Shown piece by piece: positions 8,900-18,648 of a stretch of DNA of 64,000 nt. How positions within the stretch are numbered: the stretch's first letter is position 1; the number at the start of each line of letters is the position of its first letter. Under the pieces are notes generated by a model. It was given only the letters and a program-made list of their open reading frames with translations. It made no database searches and was not told where the DNA came from. The stretch is from Nocardia miyunensis NBRC 108239 (GTDB taxonomy: Bacteria; Actinomycetota; Actinomycetes; Mycobacteriales; Mycobacteriaceae). Location: contig NZ_BDBQ01000067.1 in NCBI RefSeq assembly GCF_001613065.1, positions 1 through 64,000 of the forward strand, in the 5' to 3' direction. Made by a program: the position numbers and the translations under genes.

Positions 8900-9310
8900 A
8901 TGCGTCGCACCGCGATCACCGTGTTGACCCTTGCCGCCGCCCTCGCGTGCGGCGCATGCGGTTCCTCGGGAGGCTCGGACGGCTCGAGTGCGGCCTCGAC
9001 GTCCTCGGCGGCGAGCACGTCGGAGGCCGCGGAGAGTTCCGCGCAGACCGCGGCGCAGCAGTGCCAGAGCCAGACCTGGCCCCAGCGGCTGCCCGACTTC
9101 CGCGGTAAAGCGCTCGGCGACATGGTCGTCGGGGCGGCGCTGTGCTACAACATCACCGCGATCACCGCCCCGGACGGCACCGACGTCATGCACGACGCGG
9201 CCGGGATGACCAAGCCGTGGACGGTGACCTCGCAGTCGCCGGCCGCGGGCGCCTCGGTCACCGCGCAGACCCCGATCACGCTGAAAGTCACCGCGGCGCA
9301 GCACAACTGA
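8900..9310 (+). CDS. Secreted PASTA-domain lipoprotein
   Basis: This 136-residue exported protein begins MRRTAITVLTLAAALACGACGSS: a basic tip, a hydrophobic stretch and a Cys suited to lipid attachment (AALAC, a slightly weak lipobox). A Ser/Ala/Thr-rich linker follows to about residue 55. The rest is a single PASTA-like module, with LPDFRGKALGDM near the start and WTVTSQSPAAGASV before the final strand. PASTA modules usually bind peptidoglycan fragments or the cell wall. ATG at 8900 is chosen because the upstream frame lacks a signal peptide. It appears monocistronic. Confidence 0.75.
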   Translation: MRRTAITVLTLAAALACGACGSSGGSDGSSAASTSSAASTSEAAESSAQTAAQQCQSQTWPQRLPDFRGKALGDMVVGAALCYNITAITAPDGTDVMHDAAGMTKPWTVTSQSPAAGASVTAQTPITLKVTAAQHN

Positions 9311-9336
9311 CCGGCCGCGGCGACTCCCGCTCTGCG

Positions 9337-10314
<978 letters not shown>

Positions 10315-10374
10315 GGATGGATCCTCCTGGATGACACCGGGATTGGCGGGGATGAGCTGTGCTCACCATCCACG

Positions 10375-10405
10375 ACGCTAGGTGCTGGAGCGCACTCCAG
10401 GTCAA
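10375..10405 (-). promoter_or_regulatory. MerR-type promoter of the aldo/keto reductase
   Basis: On the minus strand TTGACC (10405-10400) and TAGCGT (10380-10375) are separated by 19 bases. The dyad CTGGAG-TGCG-CTCCAG (10385-10400) lies within this over-long spacer. A 19-base spacer carrying a dyad is the hallmark of promoters remodelled by MerR-family activators. The adjacent regulator is of MarR type, so the matching MerR protein should act in trans. Confidence 0.7.
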
Positions 10406-10430
10406 ATCGATGCGTCCGTGCCGCGTCCGG

Positions 10431-10865
10431 TCACCCGTCGAGCAGGTCCACGACCCGGGTGAGCGTGGTCGCCAGGATGCGGCGTTCGTCGTCGGGCAGC
10501 TTGTCCAGGGCCTCGGCGAAGCGCTGGATGCGCGCGGAGGTGATGCCGTTGACCATGTCCTGTGCCGGCGCGGTGGCCGAGAGCACGTGGGCGCGGCCGT
10601 CGATCGGGTCGGGAGCGCGCCGGATGTACCCGCCCTTCTCGAGCTGGGTGACGATGCGGGACATGGTGGGTGCGGTGACGCGTTCGGCGGCGGCCAGATC
10701 ACCCAGGCGCATCGGCCCGCACCGCACGAGCGTGCCCAGGGCCGCGGCCGAGCCGGGGCTCAGGGAGGTGTCCCCGGCGCGGCGCAGCAGACGGGTGATC
10801 CGGCCGACGGCCAGGTAAACGTCGGACGCCTCGGTGAGACGTTCGGCGTTGTGCTGCTGAATCAT
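10431..10865 (-). CDS. MarR-family transcriptional regulator
   Basis: This 144-residue winged-helix repressor starts MIQQHNAERL, with AGGAG seven bases before the ATG. The recognition region reads MRLGDLAAAERVTAPTMSRIVTQLEKGGYIRR, followed by the wing DPIDGRAHVLSATA and a C-terminal dimerisation helix. It is the upstream neighbour of the aldo/keto reductase on the same strand and may share its transcript in part. MarR proteins usually respond to phenolics or oxidants; the ligand here is unknown. Confidence 0.88.
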   Translation of the reverse strand: MIQQHNAERLTEASDVYLAVGRITRLLRRAGDTSLSPGSAAALGTLVRCGPMRLGDLAAAERVTAPTMSRIVTQLEKGGYIRRAPDPIDGRAHVLSATAPAQDMVNGITSARIQRFAEALDKLPDDERRILATTLTRVVDLLDG

Positions 10866-10944
10866 CCGATCCTCGCTCCTACCCGGCTGGATGCCCCATC
10901 GCATGGCTGTATGAGCAAGTATGCCCGTTTCGGGGGCAGCCGGG

Positions 10945-10988
10945 ACGCGTGGTGCGCGGCAGGCACGTTCCCGCCGCGCACCACGCGT
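10945..10988 (-). terminator. Perfect 16-bp hairpin terminator
   Basis: The arm ACGCGTGGTGCGCGGC (10945-10960) is exactly complementary to 10973-10988, with a 12-base loop. It starts seven bases after the stop of the large exporter gene and separates it from the MarR gene. Confidence 0.8.
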
Positions 10989-10994
10989 GGATCC

Positions 10995-13706
10995 CTATTC
11001 GTATTCCGCTGTGACACTCGCGGCATGGCGGCCGTTGCTGCTGCCGTCAGCGGTGTCGGCGGGCTGGTCGTAACCGAGTTCCAGATCGTGGGAGACCTGC
11101 GAGCCGGTGATGCGCACCCGGCTCGAGACCGGCGGGTAACCACGGCTGACCACGGTGTACTGCCCCTCGGCCAGATCGGTGACGGTGTAGCGGCCCTCGT
11201 CGTCGGTGCGGACCGAGCCGAGGACGCCCCCGGTCGCGTCCTGCACGATGACCTGGGCGTCGGGCACGGCTCGTCCGCCGGCCCACACCGAACCGCTCAG
11301 CACCGACATCGTATTGAGCTCGATGTCCTGCGCCAGCACTCCGCTGTCGGGGACGGTCAGCGTGATCGCGGTGGGCCGCATGTGGTCGGCGACCGCGACC
11401 AGCGTGTACACCCCGGACACCACGCCCTGGCAGGCGTAGTCGCCGCGGGCGTCGGAGACCGCGGCCCCGACGACCTCGCCGCGCATATCGGTCAGGGTGA
11501 TCGTCGCCCCGGCCAGCGGCCGCAGGTCGACGGCCGAGCGCACCACGCCGGTCACCTCGCCCGCACCCTGCAACGGCACGTCCAGGCGCTGCGGGCGGCC
11601 GTCGACGCTGACGTTCACCGCGGCGGGCTGATGTCCGCCCGCCGAGACGATCAGCACGTAGCTGCCCGGAGCGGGCGGCTCGATGACGTACTCGCCCTGC
11701 TGATTGCCGGTCGCACGCGAAACCTGGTGTCCGCGTTGGTCGATCAGCGTCAGCGCCACCCCGGGGACCACGTAGCCGTCCGAGCGCACGACCCGGCCGC
11801 TGATGGCCCGTCCGTCCGCGACCAGCGGGCGGGTCGACGGTACGGCGGGTGCGCGGAACGTCGCGGGAGCCGGCGCGGTGATCGTGCCGGCTGCGGGGTG
11901 GCCGTTGGTGACGACTGGCAGCTGTGTGGTGTCCTCGTCGAAGATGCCCTCGCGGGCGGCCTCGGCCAGTTCGGCGGCCTCGTCCACGGCGTAGTCACCC
12001 TTGGCGAACCAGGAGGCGATCGAGCCGAGCAGCAGCATCACCGCCGCGGCGATGAACACCGCGATCAGACCGGAGTGGAACGGTCCGGAGATCAGGTGCG
12101 GGAAGAATTCCTGGCCGGTGATGGTGCTGCCGTTCACACCGGGCTGGTTCAGGACGTCGGGGGAGATCATCTCCTTGAACGGGTTGTAGCCCAGGAACGT
12201 GGCGAACAGGCTGCCCACCGGCGGGGTGTTCGCGAGCTGGTTGGCGATGTCCGCGGGGATGCCCTGACTGCGCAGTCCGGAATTCATCGCGTTCGGCAGG
12301 GTGCCGGACAGCCCGGCGATCATCAGCGAGAAGAAGATGCCGATCGACAGTGCCATGCCGCCGTTCATCAGCGTGGCCCGCATACCGGAGGCCACGCCGC
12401 GCTGGTTGGCCGGCACCGAGGACATGACCTCGGCGGTGTTGGGCGAGGTGAAGATACCGGTGCCCAGGCCGTTGAGCAGGATGATCAGCGCGAACAGCCA
12501 GTAGTTGAAGTTGACCGGGATGATGATCAGCAGAATGAAGGTGATCGCGGCCAGCAGCAGCCCGCCCGCGGCGAAGATCCGCCCGCCGTAGCGGTCGCTG
12601 AGATAGCCCGAGATCGGGCCCGACACCAGGAATCCGACGGTCAGGGGCAGCATGTAGATGCCTGCCCACAGGGGAGTGTCCTCGAAGCTGTAGCCATGCT
12701 GGGGTAGCCAGACGCCCTGCAACCAGATGATGAGCATGAACTGCATGCCGCCTCGGCTGACCGAGGCCATCAGTCCGGCGAAGTTGCCCAGGGCGAAGGT
12801 CTTGCTGCGGAACAGCGACATCTGGAACATCGGCTGGCGCGTCTTGGATTCGATGACGCAGAAGATCACCAGCAGCGCGAGTCCGCCGATGACGCCGGTC
12901 AGCACCCACGGGTTGGTCCAGCCGGTGTTGGAGCCGCCGTAGGGCTGGATTCCGTAGGTGATACCGGCCAGCAGCGCGGTGAGGCCGACGGCGAAGGTCA
13001 CGGTGCCGGGGATGTCCAGCGAACCGGGGGTGCGCTGGCCGTTGTCGTGCAGCGACCGGTAGGACCAGATGGTGCCGATGACACCGAAGGGCACGCTGAT
13101 CCAGAACACGGCCTTCCAGTCCCACTCGGACAGCAGGCCGCCCAGCAGCAGGCCCAGGAACGAACCGGCCACCGCCGCGACCTGGTTGATGCCCAGGGCG
13201 AAACCACGCTGTTTGGCCGGGAAGGCGTCGGTCAGGATGGCCGAGGAGTTGGCCATCAGCATGGCGCCGCCGACACCCTGCACCACGCGCCAGGCGATCA
13301 GCCAGATGGCTCCGCCGCCGGTGTCGAAGGGGTCGAACGAGAGCAGGATCGCCGAAATGGTGAAGACGATGAATCCGGCGTTGTAGATCTTCACTCGGCC
13401 GAACATGTCGCCCAAGCGTCCGAACATGACCACCAGCACCGCGGAGGTGAGCAGGAAGCCCATCATCAGCCACAGCAGGTAGCTGACGTTGCTCGACTCG
13501 AGCGGGTTGAGGTGGACGCCGCGGAAGATCGCGGGCAGCGAGATGAGCACGATCGAGGAGTTGATGGTGACCATCAGCATCCCCAGCGTGGTGTTCGACA
13601 ACGCTACCCACTTGTAGTGCGGGTGGTCGTGGTCGACGCGGAGCCGCCGGCGAACGGTCTGGACGTCGCCGACGTCCAGGTCGGCGGGTGTTTGTGCGGA
13701 AGCCAA
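10995..13706 (-). CDS. DHA2-type MFS exporter fused to three carboxypeptidase-regulatory-like domains
   Basis: This protein is about 903 residues. Residues ~30-580 form a drug:H+ antiporter-2 type transporter, expected to have 14 helices, with the motif GRLGDMFGRVK after helix 2 and a motif-C-like segment AAVAGSFLGLLLGGLL. After a linker, three repeats of ~80 residues follow (ISGRVVRSDGYVVPG..., VTGVVRSAVDLRPLAG..., LSGSVWAGGRAVPDA...), each a transthyretin-like carboxypeptidase-regulatory fold with a DxxGxY turn. Start: TTG at 13706 has GGAGAGGGA just upstream; a longer TTG start at 13751 would place that site inside the gene. The fusion is unusual, since these domains are mostly extracellular. 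The substrate is unknown. Confidence 0.85.
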   Translation of the reverse strand: MASAQTPADLDVGDVQTVRRRLRVDHDHPHYKWVALSNTTLGMLMVTINSSIVLISLPAIFRGVHLNPLESSNVSYLLWLMMGFLLTSAVLVVMFGRLGDMFGRVKIYNAGFIVFTISAILLSFDPFDTGGGAIWLIAWRVVQGVGGAMLMANSSAILTDAFPAKQRGFALGINQVAAVAGSFLGLLLGGLLSEWDWKAVFWISVPFGVIGTIWSYRSLHDNGQRTPGSLDIPGTVTFAVGLTALLAGITYGIQPYGGSNTGWTNPWVLTGVIGGLALLVIFCVIESKTRQPMFQMSLFRSKTFALGNFAGLMASVSRGGMQFMLIIWLQGVWLPQHGYSFEDTPLWAGIYMLPLTVGFLVSGPISGYLSDRYGGRIFAAGGLLLAAITFILLIIIPVNFNYWLFALIILLNGLGTGIFTSPNTAEVMSSVPANQRGVASGMRATLMNGGMALSIGIFFSLMIAGLSGTLPNAMNSGLRSQGIPADIANQLANTPPVGSLFATFLGYNPFKEMISPDVLNQPGVNGSTITGQEFFPHLISGPFHSGLIAVFIAAAVMLLLGSIASWFAKGDYAVDEAAELAEAAREGIFDEDTTQLPVVTNGHPAAGTITAPAPATFRAPAVPSTRPLVADGRAISGRVVRSDGYVVPGVALTLIDQRGHQVSRATGNQQGEYVIEPPAPGSYVLIVSAGGHQPAAVNVSVDGRPQRLDVPLQGAGEVTGVVRSAVDLRPLAGATITLTDMRGEVVGAAVSDARGDYACQGVVSGVYTLVAVADHMRPTAITLTVPDSGVLAQDIELNTMSVLSGSVWAGGRAVPDAQVIVQDATGGVLGSVRTDDEGRYTVTDLAEGQYTVVSRGYPPVSSRVRITGSQVSHDLELGYDQPADTADGSSNGRHAASVTAEYE

Positions 13707-13847
13707 GAGTCCCTCTCCCCGAGGATTGCAGACGAATAGTGCCGTACTCAATATAGTTGCAATATGCTAACTAACTAAATGGAGTGAATAGGGAATTGGT
13801 CACAGCTGGGGTGGGAATACTCCGCTGCGAGCGGTGTTGGCATCGGC

Positions 13848-14765
13848 ATGCGCTTCGCGATCTCGATACCGCAGTTCTTCGCCGACGGCACGTTCGATCC
13901 CGACGGATTTCGGGCCCGTCTGCGACGGATCGAGGAACTGGGCTTTCACAGTGCCTGGACTCAGGAACAGGTCCTGACCGCGGGGTCGATGCCGCAACTC
14001 GGCGCGATCGAGACGATGACCTATGCCGCGGCCTGCACCTCCCGAATCGGTTTGGGCTGTTCGGTATTCGTGAGCACCCTGCACAATCCGGTGCATCTGG
14101 CGCGGTCGTTGAGCACGCTGGATCAACTCTCCCGCGGCCGCGTGGAAGTGGGGGTCGGCTTCGGCGGCAAGGGCCGGGCGCTCGCGGCGTTCGGCGTGCA
14201 GCCCGAGGGGCTGTTGACCCGGTTCACCGAGGGGATCGAGCTGATGCGGGCGCTGTGGAGCGAGCCCAGCGTGAGTTTCGACGGCCGGTTCTGGCAGCTC
14301 GAGGGCGCGCGGATGGAACCGAAACCGTTCCGCAAGCCCGGCCCGCCGATCTGGTTCGGCGGCGGGCATCCCGCGGCGCTGCGGCGCGCGGCCCGGCTCG
14401 GCGATGGATTCTTCGGCGCGGGATCGAGCACCGGTGAAGCCTTCGCCGATCACGTGCGGCTGCTGCGCAAGGAACTCGACGCGGCCGGGCGCGACCCCGG
14501 GACGTTTCCGATCGCCAAACGGATTTACGTCGCGATCGGTGACGATGCGGCGCGCACCCGCGCGCGGATCGAGACCGATCTGGAAAAGCTCTACGGCACA
14601 GACGCTTTCGCCCCCGTAGGGGTCGCGGGGACCGCTTCGGAGGTGACCGACTCGGTCCGGCGCGTGATCGACGCCGGCGCGGAACTGGTGTTGTTCACCC
14701 CGTTGTCGGACGAGGCCGAGCAGGCCGAACGCCTTGCCGCGGAGGTTATCCCGAATCTGCGCTGA
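13848..14765 (+). CDS. LLM-class (luciferase-like) oxidoreductase, F420-type
   Basis: This 305-residue single TIM-barrel enzyme is of the bacterial luciferase superfamily; in this lineage such proteins mostly use coenzyme F420. Typical segments are MRFAISIPQFF at the start, LGCSVFVSTLHNPVHLARSLSTLDQLSRGRVEVGVGFGG (central barrel), FDGRFWQLEGARMEPKPF and KPGPPIWFGGG. Start ATG 13848. It is convergent with the ligand-binding gene at 14799 and divergent from the exporter at 13706. The substrate cannot be deduced. Confidence 0.85.
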   Translation: MRFAISIPQFFADGTFDPDGFRARLRRIEELGFHSAWTQEQVLTAGSMPQLGAIETMTYAAACTSRIGLGCSVFVSTLHNPVHLARSLSTLDQLSRGRVEVGVGFGGKGRALAAFGVQPEGLLTRFTEGIELMRALWSEPSVSFDGRFWQLEGARMEPKPFRKPGPPIWFGGGHPAALRRAARLGDGFFGAGSSTGEAFADHVRLLRKELDAAGRDPGTFPIAKRIYVAIGDDAARTRARIETDLEKLYGTDAFAPVGVAGTASEVTDSVRRVIDAGAELVLFTPLSDEAEQAERLAAEVIPNLR

Positions 14766-14798
14766 GCGCGGACGCGCGGCTCGCGGCGTTCCGTGGGG

Positions 14799-16406
14799 TC
14801 AGCAGTGTTCTCCCTGGTTTACGAGAACGGTCCGTACGGTGTCCGGTCCGTGGCTGTCGTGGATCTTGGCCACCGGGCACACCTGGACCACGGCGGGGGC
14901 CGCGCCGACGCGGTTCCCGGCGTTGTCGAAATAGATGTTCCCGCCCGCGCCGGGGATCGAGTGCGTGGCCGTGTTGTATCCGCTGATCGCCACGTTCACA
15001 TTGCCGCGGGTGACCGGATCGTGCTGGTGCAGGGTATGCACCGCGGTGGCGATGGTGGTCACCGCGTCGTAGCCGTTGACCGCCCACCCCTGATCGAGGC
15101 GTTCGCGGTCGAGCCGGGCCGCGGTGAAGGCCTTCTTGTAGTCGAGGAAGGCGTTGTCGTCGGATGGCCGGTGAGTGTCGGCGATCATGCTCGACAGCAG
15201 CCGGACCCGGCCGTCGGTGAAACTGGCCGAGCTCAGCGCGTTGCCGCGCAGATCCTCCAGAACCGGGTCGGATTCGGGGGTGGTCAGCCGCACCGCGTCG
15301 GAGGTCGCGATCACGGTGATCGAGTGCGGAGTGCACTGCCCGTTGCCGATTTCCTGGTCCACGCTGGTCAGGAAACGGCTCAGGTCGCGGCCGCGGGCCA
15401 GATAGGCGACCGTGACGTCTGCCGTTGCGGCACAGACCCGTTCGGCGGTCTGCACGACCGTGCTGGGTTCGTCGGTGTCGAATTTGACGCTCGGGACCTG
15501 GGTGTGGAAAGCGCGATCCAGCAGGGGCAGTGCGGTGCAGGTGTAGGGATCGGTGGTGCCGGTCGGGACCATGACGAAATCGGGGGTCGGCGGGTGTATC
15601 GCCGCCAGCGCATCGATCTGGGCCCCTACTCGGAATGCGACCCGATAGAAGTAGTCCTGCGCGACGCCGCGCTGATAGGTCTCCCGCGCGGCGCAGCCGT
15701 CATAGATCGGATTGTCGGTCCGCGAGCCGTCCCGGTCGAACCCCTCGGCGGTCACGACATCGCCGATCATCGGAATCTGCGCCGCGGCAAGGGTTTCGAT
15801 GACTTCGGTGGTGGTCTGGTAGCTCAGGCCCACACCGGCGACAGCGACCACGTCACCGCGCACGGCCATGGCCTGCGCGACCTCGCGGGGGCCGGAGCCG
15901 TGCTGATCGTCGCCGAGCTGGCCGACCAGCAGCTTCACCGGGTGCAGACAGTTCAAATCGTCGGCGTTGTACTGAGCCGCTGCCATCCCCTCGAGTTCGT
16001 CGAGCGCACGGCCACCGACCGAGGGGTCGGTGAGGCTGAGCAGCACGCCGATGGTGACGGGGGTGCCGTCGGGGCAGTTCACCGCGGCTGCGTCGTTCTG
16101 CTTCTGGATGACCTGCATGACGTGAGCGAATTCGTGGATGCCGAAGTCGTAGGGCCCCGCGCTCAGGCCGACGCACTGGTGTTCCGCGTGCCAGGTCGGT
16201 GTGCTGGTCTCCCAGCCGTGGCCGCAGGTGAAAACCTGCCGGATATCCGGGATGTACACGATGGCGGTGGCTACGACAGCGGCGGCGGTGAGCATTCCCA
16301 GCAAGGGCCGCCAGACGCGGAACAGGCGCGGTGGCCCCACGGTCCACGGCATGAACCAGTCCTTCAGCCGCTGCCGCCATCGGTGGTTCCTCACGCGGCG
16401 GTTCAT
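14799..16406 (-). CDS. Membrane-anchored periplasmic-binding-fold receptor
   Basis: This 535-residue protein has a basic cytoplasmic tip (MNRRVRNHRWRQRLKDW), one transmembrane helix at about residues 33-52 and a long external domain. The external part resembles type I periplasmic/Leu-Ile-Val receptor folds: VTIGVLLSLTDPS opens it, VAVAGVGLSYQTTTEVIETLAAAQIPMIGDV matches the conserved middle, and a substrate-style tail GYNTATHSIPGAGGNIYFDNAGNR ends it. External cysteines are frequent. No ABC permease or ATPase is nearby. It lies 55 bases downstream of the P-loop gene on the same strand, so the two probably form a sensor pair. The ligand is unknown. Confidence 0.7.
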   Translation of the reverse strand: MNRRVRNHRWRQRLKDWFMPWTVGPPRLFRVWRPLLGMLTAAAVVATAIVYIPDIRQVFTCGHGWETSTPTWHAEHQCVGLSAGPYDFGIHEFAHVMQVIQKQNDAAAVNCPDGTPVTIGVLLSLTDPSVGGRALDELEGMAAAQYNADDLNCLHPVKLLVGQLGDDQHGSGPREVAQAMAVRGDVVAVAGVGLSYQTTTEVIETLAAAQIPMIGDVVTAEGFDRDGSRTDNPIYDGCAARETYQRGVAQDYFYRVAFRVGAQIDALAAIHPPTPDFVMVPTGTTDPYTCTALPLLDRAFHTQVPSVKFDTDEPSTVVQTAERVCAATADVTVAYLARGRDLSRFLTSVDQEIGNGQCTPHSITVIATSDAVRLTTPESDPVLEDLRGNALSSASFTDGRVRLLSSMIADTHRPSDDNAFLDYKKAFTAARLDRERLDQGWAVNGYDAVTTIATAVHTLHQHDPVTRGNVNVAISGYNTATHSIPGAGGNIYFDNAGNRVGAAPAVVQVCPVAKIHDSHGPDTVRTVLVNQGEHC

Positions 16407-16461
16407 CACGTGCCTTTCGATCGGAGAGAGTGGATCCGCAATGTGCGGAACGGGTTTCGCA

Positions 16462-18543
16462 TCAGTACCGGATTCGCGGCCCGGAGGGGCCGGTGTCCGG
16501 ATCGGCGAGGAACGTCTCGGCGCGCCCGATCTGCCGGTGCAGGAGATCACGGGTCGCGGAGTCGGTCACACAGGGATTTCGAGAGGCGGGCACCGCGGCC
16601 AGCAGAGTCGCGATATGCCACTCGCGAGTGTCCTCCGTGAACAGGTCACGCAGGACAGCGACTTCGGGTGCCTCCGGGTGGGGGTCGGGGGCGGCGACGA
16701 TCTTGCCGAACAGCGCTGTCCAGTCCTGCCACGACAGCCTCGCGTGTAGTTCGGCCAGCTCGCGCACGACCTCGATATTCCTGTGCAGCAGGCGATCACA
16801 GCACAGCCGGGCGATCATGTCGTTGCTGCCGCACCGGGCACGCAGCAGTCCGAATACGGCGTTCCAGCCGAGTTTCGGTTCCGCGCGAGTTGCCAGTGCC
16901 CGCAGGCCGAGATAGCGGGCGAGGGGATGCATCTGCGGCGCCGCATCGGGAGAATCCGTGCGCCACAGCGTGGATGAGGTGTACAGCGGGTGATGGACGG
17001 CATCGATCGTGTCGTGGTCGTGCAGATCGAACAGACTCCGCGCCTCGGGCAGATTCCGGGCCGCTGAGACGGTGACCAGGGCGTCGATGAGTTTCTCGGT
17101 GGGTCGCGGCCCAGGATCGAGCCCGGCCGCGAACACGATCAGCAGGTGTTTCTCGAGCGAGGGGTCGGCTGCGGGGGTGCGTCTGTCCGCGGGAGCATGC
17201 TCGTGCGTGTGTTCGTCCGCCGGGGCGCGGGTGCCCAGCGGTACCCGGCTGGCGAGCAAAGCCTCGATATCGTCCCACAGACGGTGATTCGCGCTGATCT
17301 TCTGTAGCGCCAATTCGGTGGCTTCGTGATGCCGGTGGGTCAGGCGCTCGAGGTTCGCGGCGATCGTCCGGGCGCGGAAGGGGGCGATGGTGTTGGCCCG
17401 CAGGAGTATTTCGTCCGTGGTGAAGCCGGTCAGCTCGGCCCGCAACCACGAGCGGGTCGCCAATGCGGGTGCGCCGCGCGCCACGAGGTCGGGGATGGAG
17501 TGTGCCCGCTGACCCGATGCGGTATCCGCGGCGAGGATCGTACGGACCTCGGTCTCGCGCCACGCCGGTTGGTGATCCGACTGTTCGTGTAGGGCGGCGG
17601 TGAGAGCGCCGGAGCTGGTGGTGACGAGAGTGAGTGGGTCGGTGAGGGATTCGGCCGTTCGGGCCGAGGCGGCCGCGACGAGCCCGCGCACCCGCAGCAG
17701 CGACAGCGTGAACGCGGTGGCCATCGGCAGATCGCCGTCGTCGAGCAGCAGCAGGATGTTGGGGGTTCGCGTCCCGAGCTTGCTCACGCTCTCGCGCAGG
17801 TCCGCCAGCAGAGCGCCGGTCAGCATGTCGTCCACGCTGCGCTGGACTACCGGATCACGCAGTCGCGCATGGTTACTCAGGTCGATCAGCACTTGCTCGG
17901 GCCTGTCCACCATGCCCAGGTCGCGATGTCCGTACCATCGCACGGCGCGGTCGAGTCTGCGGCGTATCGCCTTGCGCACGATCGCGGGCACCGCCGCGCT
18001 GATCCATTCGACCTTGGCGGCATCGAGCACGATGTTCAGGGGCGGTGGAGGATTGGGGATCATGGCCCCGACGAATCGGGTCATTCCGTCCAGCAGAGCG
18101 CGCAATTGCTTTGGGTCGCAATATTTGTCGAGTTCGTCGTCGAGCAGCCGCAACTGGTCGTCGAGGGCCAAGTGACGAAAGTCGGTGCTGATCGCGATGT
18201 GCGCCACCAGCATTCGCATCCGGGTGAGGCGGAATCCGGGCAGCCGCCTGCCCAGCCACACCATGATCGCGACCATGAGTGGGCGCAGGGGATTTCGTTC
18301 GTCCGTGCCGTCGTCGGCAGCGCGGTTGGCGAGTTCCCATTCACGGGAAGTGAGGCGCTCCGCGTATGTCCTATCCTTCCATTCATCCAGAATTTCCAGT
18401 AATGCGCCGGTTCGGCCCGAGCCGCCGCAGCCTTCCAGTACCAATACCGGCCGTGGCCGTGGCTGATCGCGCTCATGCGGCGGTTCGGTGAGTCGTTCGA
18501 CGAGTACGGGCAGAATTTCGCGCATGCTGATCTCGTCGGGCAT
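16462..18543 (-). CDS. Large P-loop protein partnered with the membrane receptor
   Basis: This 693-residue soluble protein begins MPDEISMREILPVLVERL after a GGAGGGGG ribosome site. A P-loop lies at residues 38-45 (GCGGSGRT), with Arg in place of the usual Lys. A Walker B-like strand ILLLLDDGD lies at 263-271. The organisation of an N-terminal NTPase followed by a long helical region (residues ~400-690, with HPLARYLGLRALA and similar) recalls STAND-type regulators. No transmembrane helix is certain. It is the first gene of a two-gene unit with the receptor at 14799-16406. I do not recognise a named family; a role in reading the receptor is inferred from context. Confidence 0.6.
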   Translation of the reverse strand: MPDEISMREILPVLVERLTEPPHERDQPRPRPVLVLEGCGGSGRTGALLEILDEWKDRTYAERLTSREWELANRAADDGTDERNPLRPLMVAIMVWLGRRLPGFRLTRMRMLVAHIAISTDFRHLALDDQLRLLDDELDKYCDPKQLRALLDGMTRFVGAMIPNPPPPLNIVLDAAKVEWISAAVPAIVRKAIRRRLDRAVRWYGHRDLGMVDRPEQVLIDLSNHARLRDPVVQRSVDDMLTGALLADLRESVSKLGTRTPNILLLLDDGDLPMATAFTLSLLRVRGLVAAASARTAESLTDPLTLVTTSSGALTAALHEQSDHQPAWRETEVRTILAADTASGQRAHSIPDLVARGAPALATRSWLRAELTGFTTDEILLRANTIAPFRARTIAANLERLTHRHHEATELALQKISANHRLWDDIEALLASRVPLGTRAPADEHTHEHAPADRRTPAADPSLEKHLLIVFAAGLDPGPRPTEKLIDALVTVSAARNLPEARSLFDLHDHDTIDAVHHPLYTSSTLWRTDSPDAAPQMHPLARYLGLRALATRAEPKLGWNAVFGLLRARCGSNDMIARLCCDRLLHRNIEVVRELAELHARLSWQDWTALFGKIVAAPDPHPEAPEVAVLRDLFTEDTREWHIATLLAAVPASRNPCVTDSATRDLLHRQIGRAETFLADPDTGPSGPRIRY

Positions 18544-18648
18544 CGATTCCCCCTCCGCCGGAATACGATCGCGTGTGTAGAAGACAGGCTCTGCCCGACG
18601 GGAGCCCGTGTCAAGCCCGAATTATGGGGGCGAATTCGCTTGCGCGCC

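Noticed and set aside
10359..12707. Long open frame on the plus strand opposite the exporter and MarR genes
   Set aside because: It lies antisense to well-supported genes, encodes a His/Gly/Arg-rich low-complexity protein without domains, and reflects high-GC third positions of the real genes.
14799..16406. Ordinary ABC-transporter binding protein
   Set aside because: It has a membrane anchor after a basic cytoplasmic tip, and no permease or ABC ATPase is next to it; the partner is a large atypical P-loop protein.
14793..16640. Plus-strand frame of about 615 codons opposite the receptor gene
   Set aside because: Antisense shadow of the receptor; the minus-strand protein has a transmembrane helix and a recognisable ligand-binding fold, the plus-strand one has neither.
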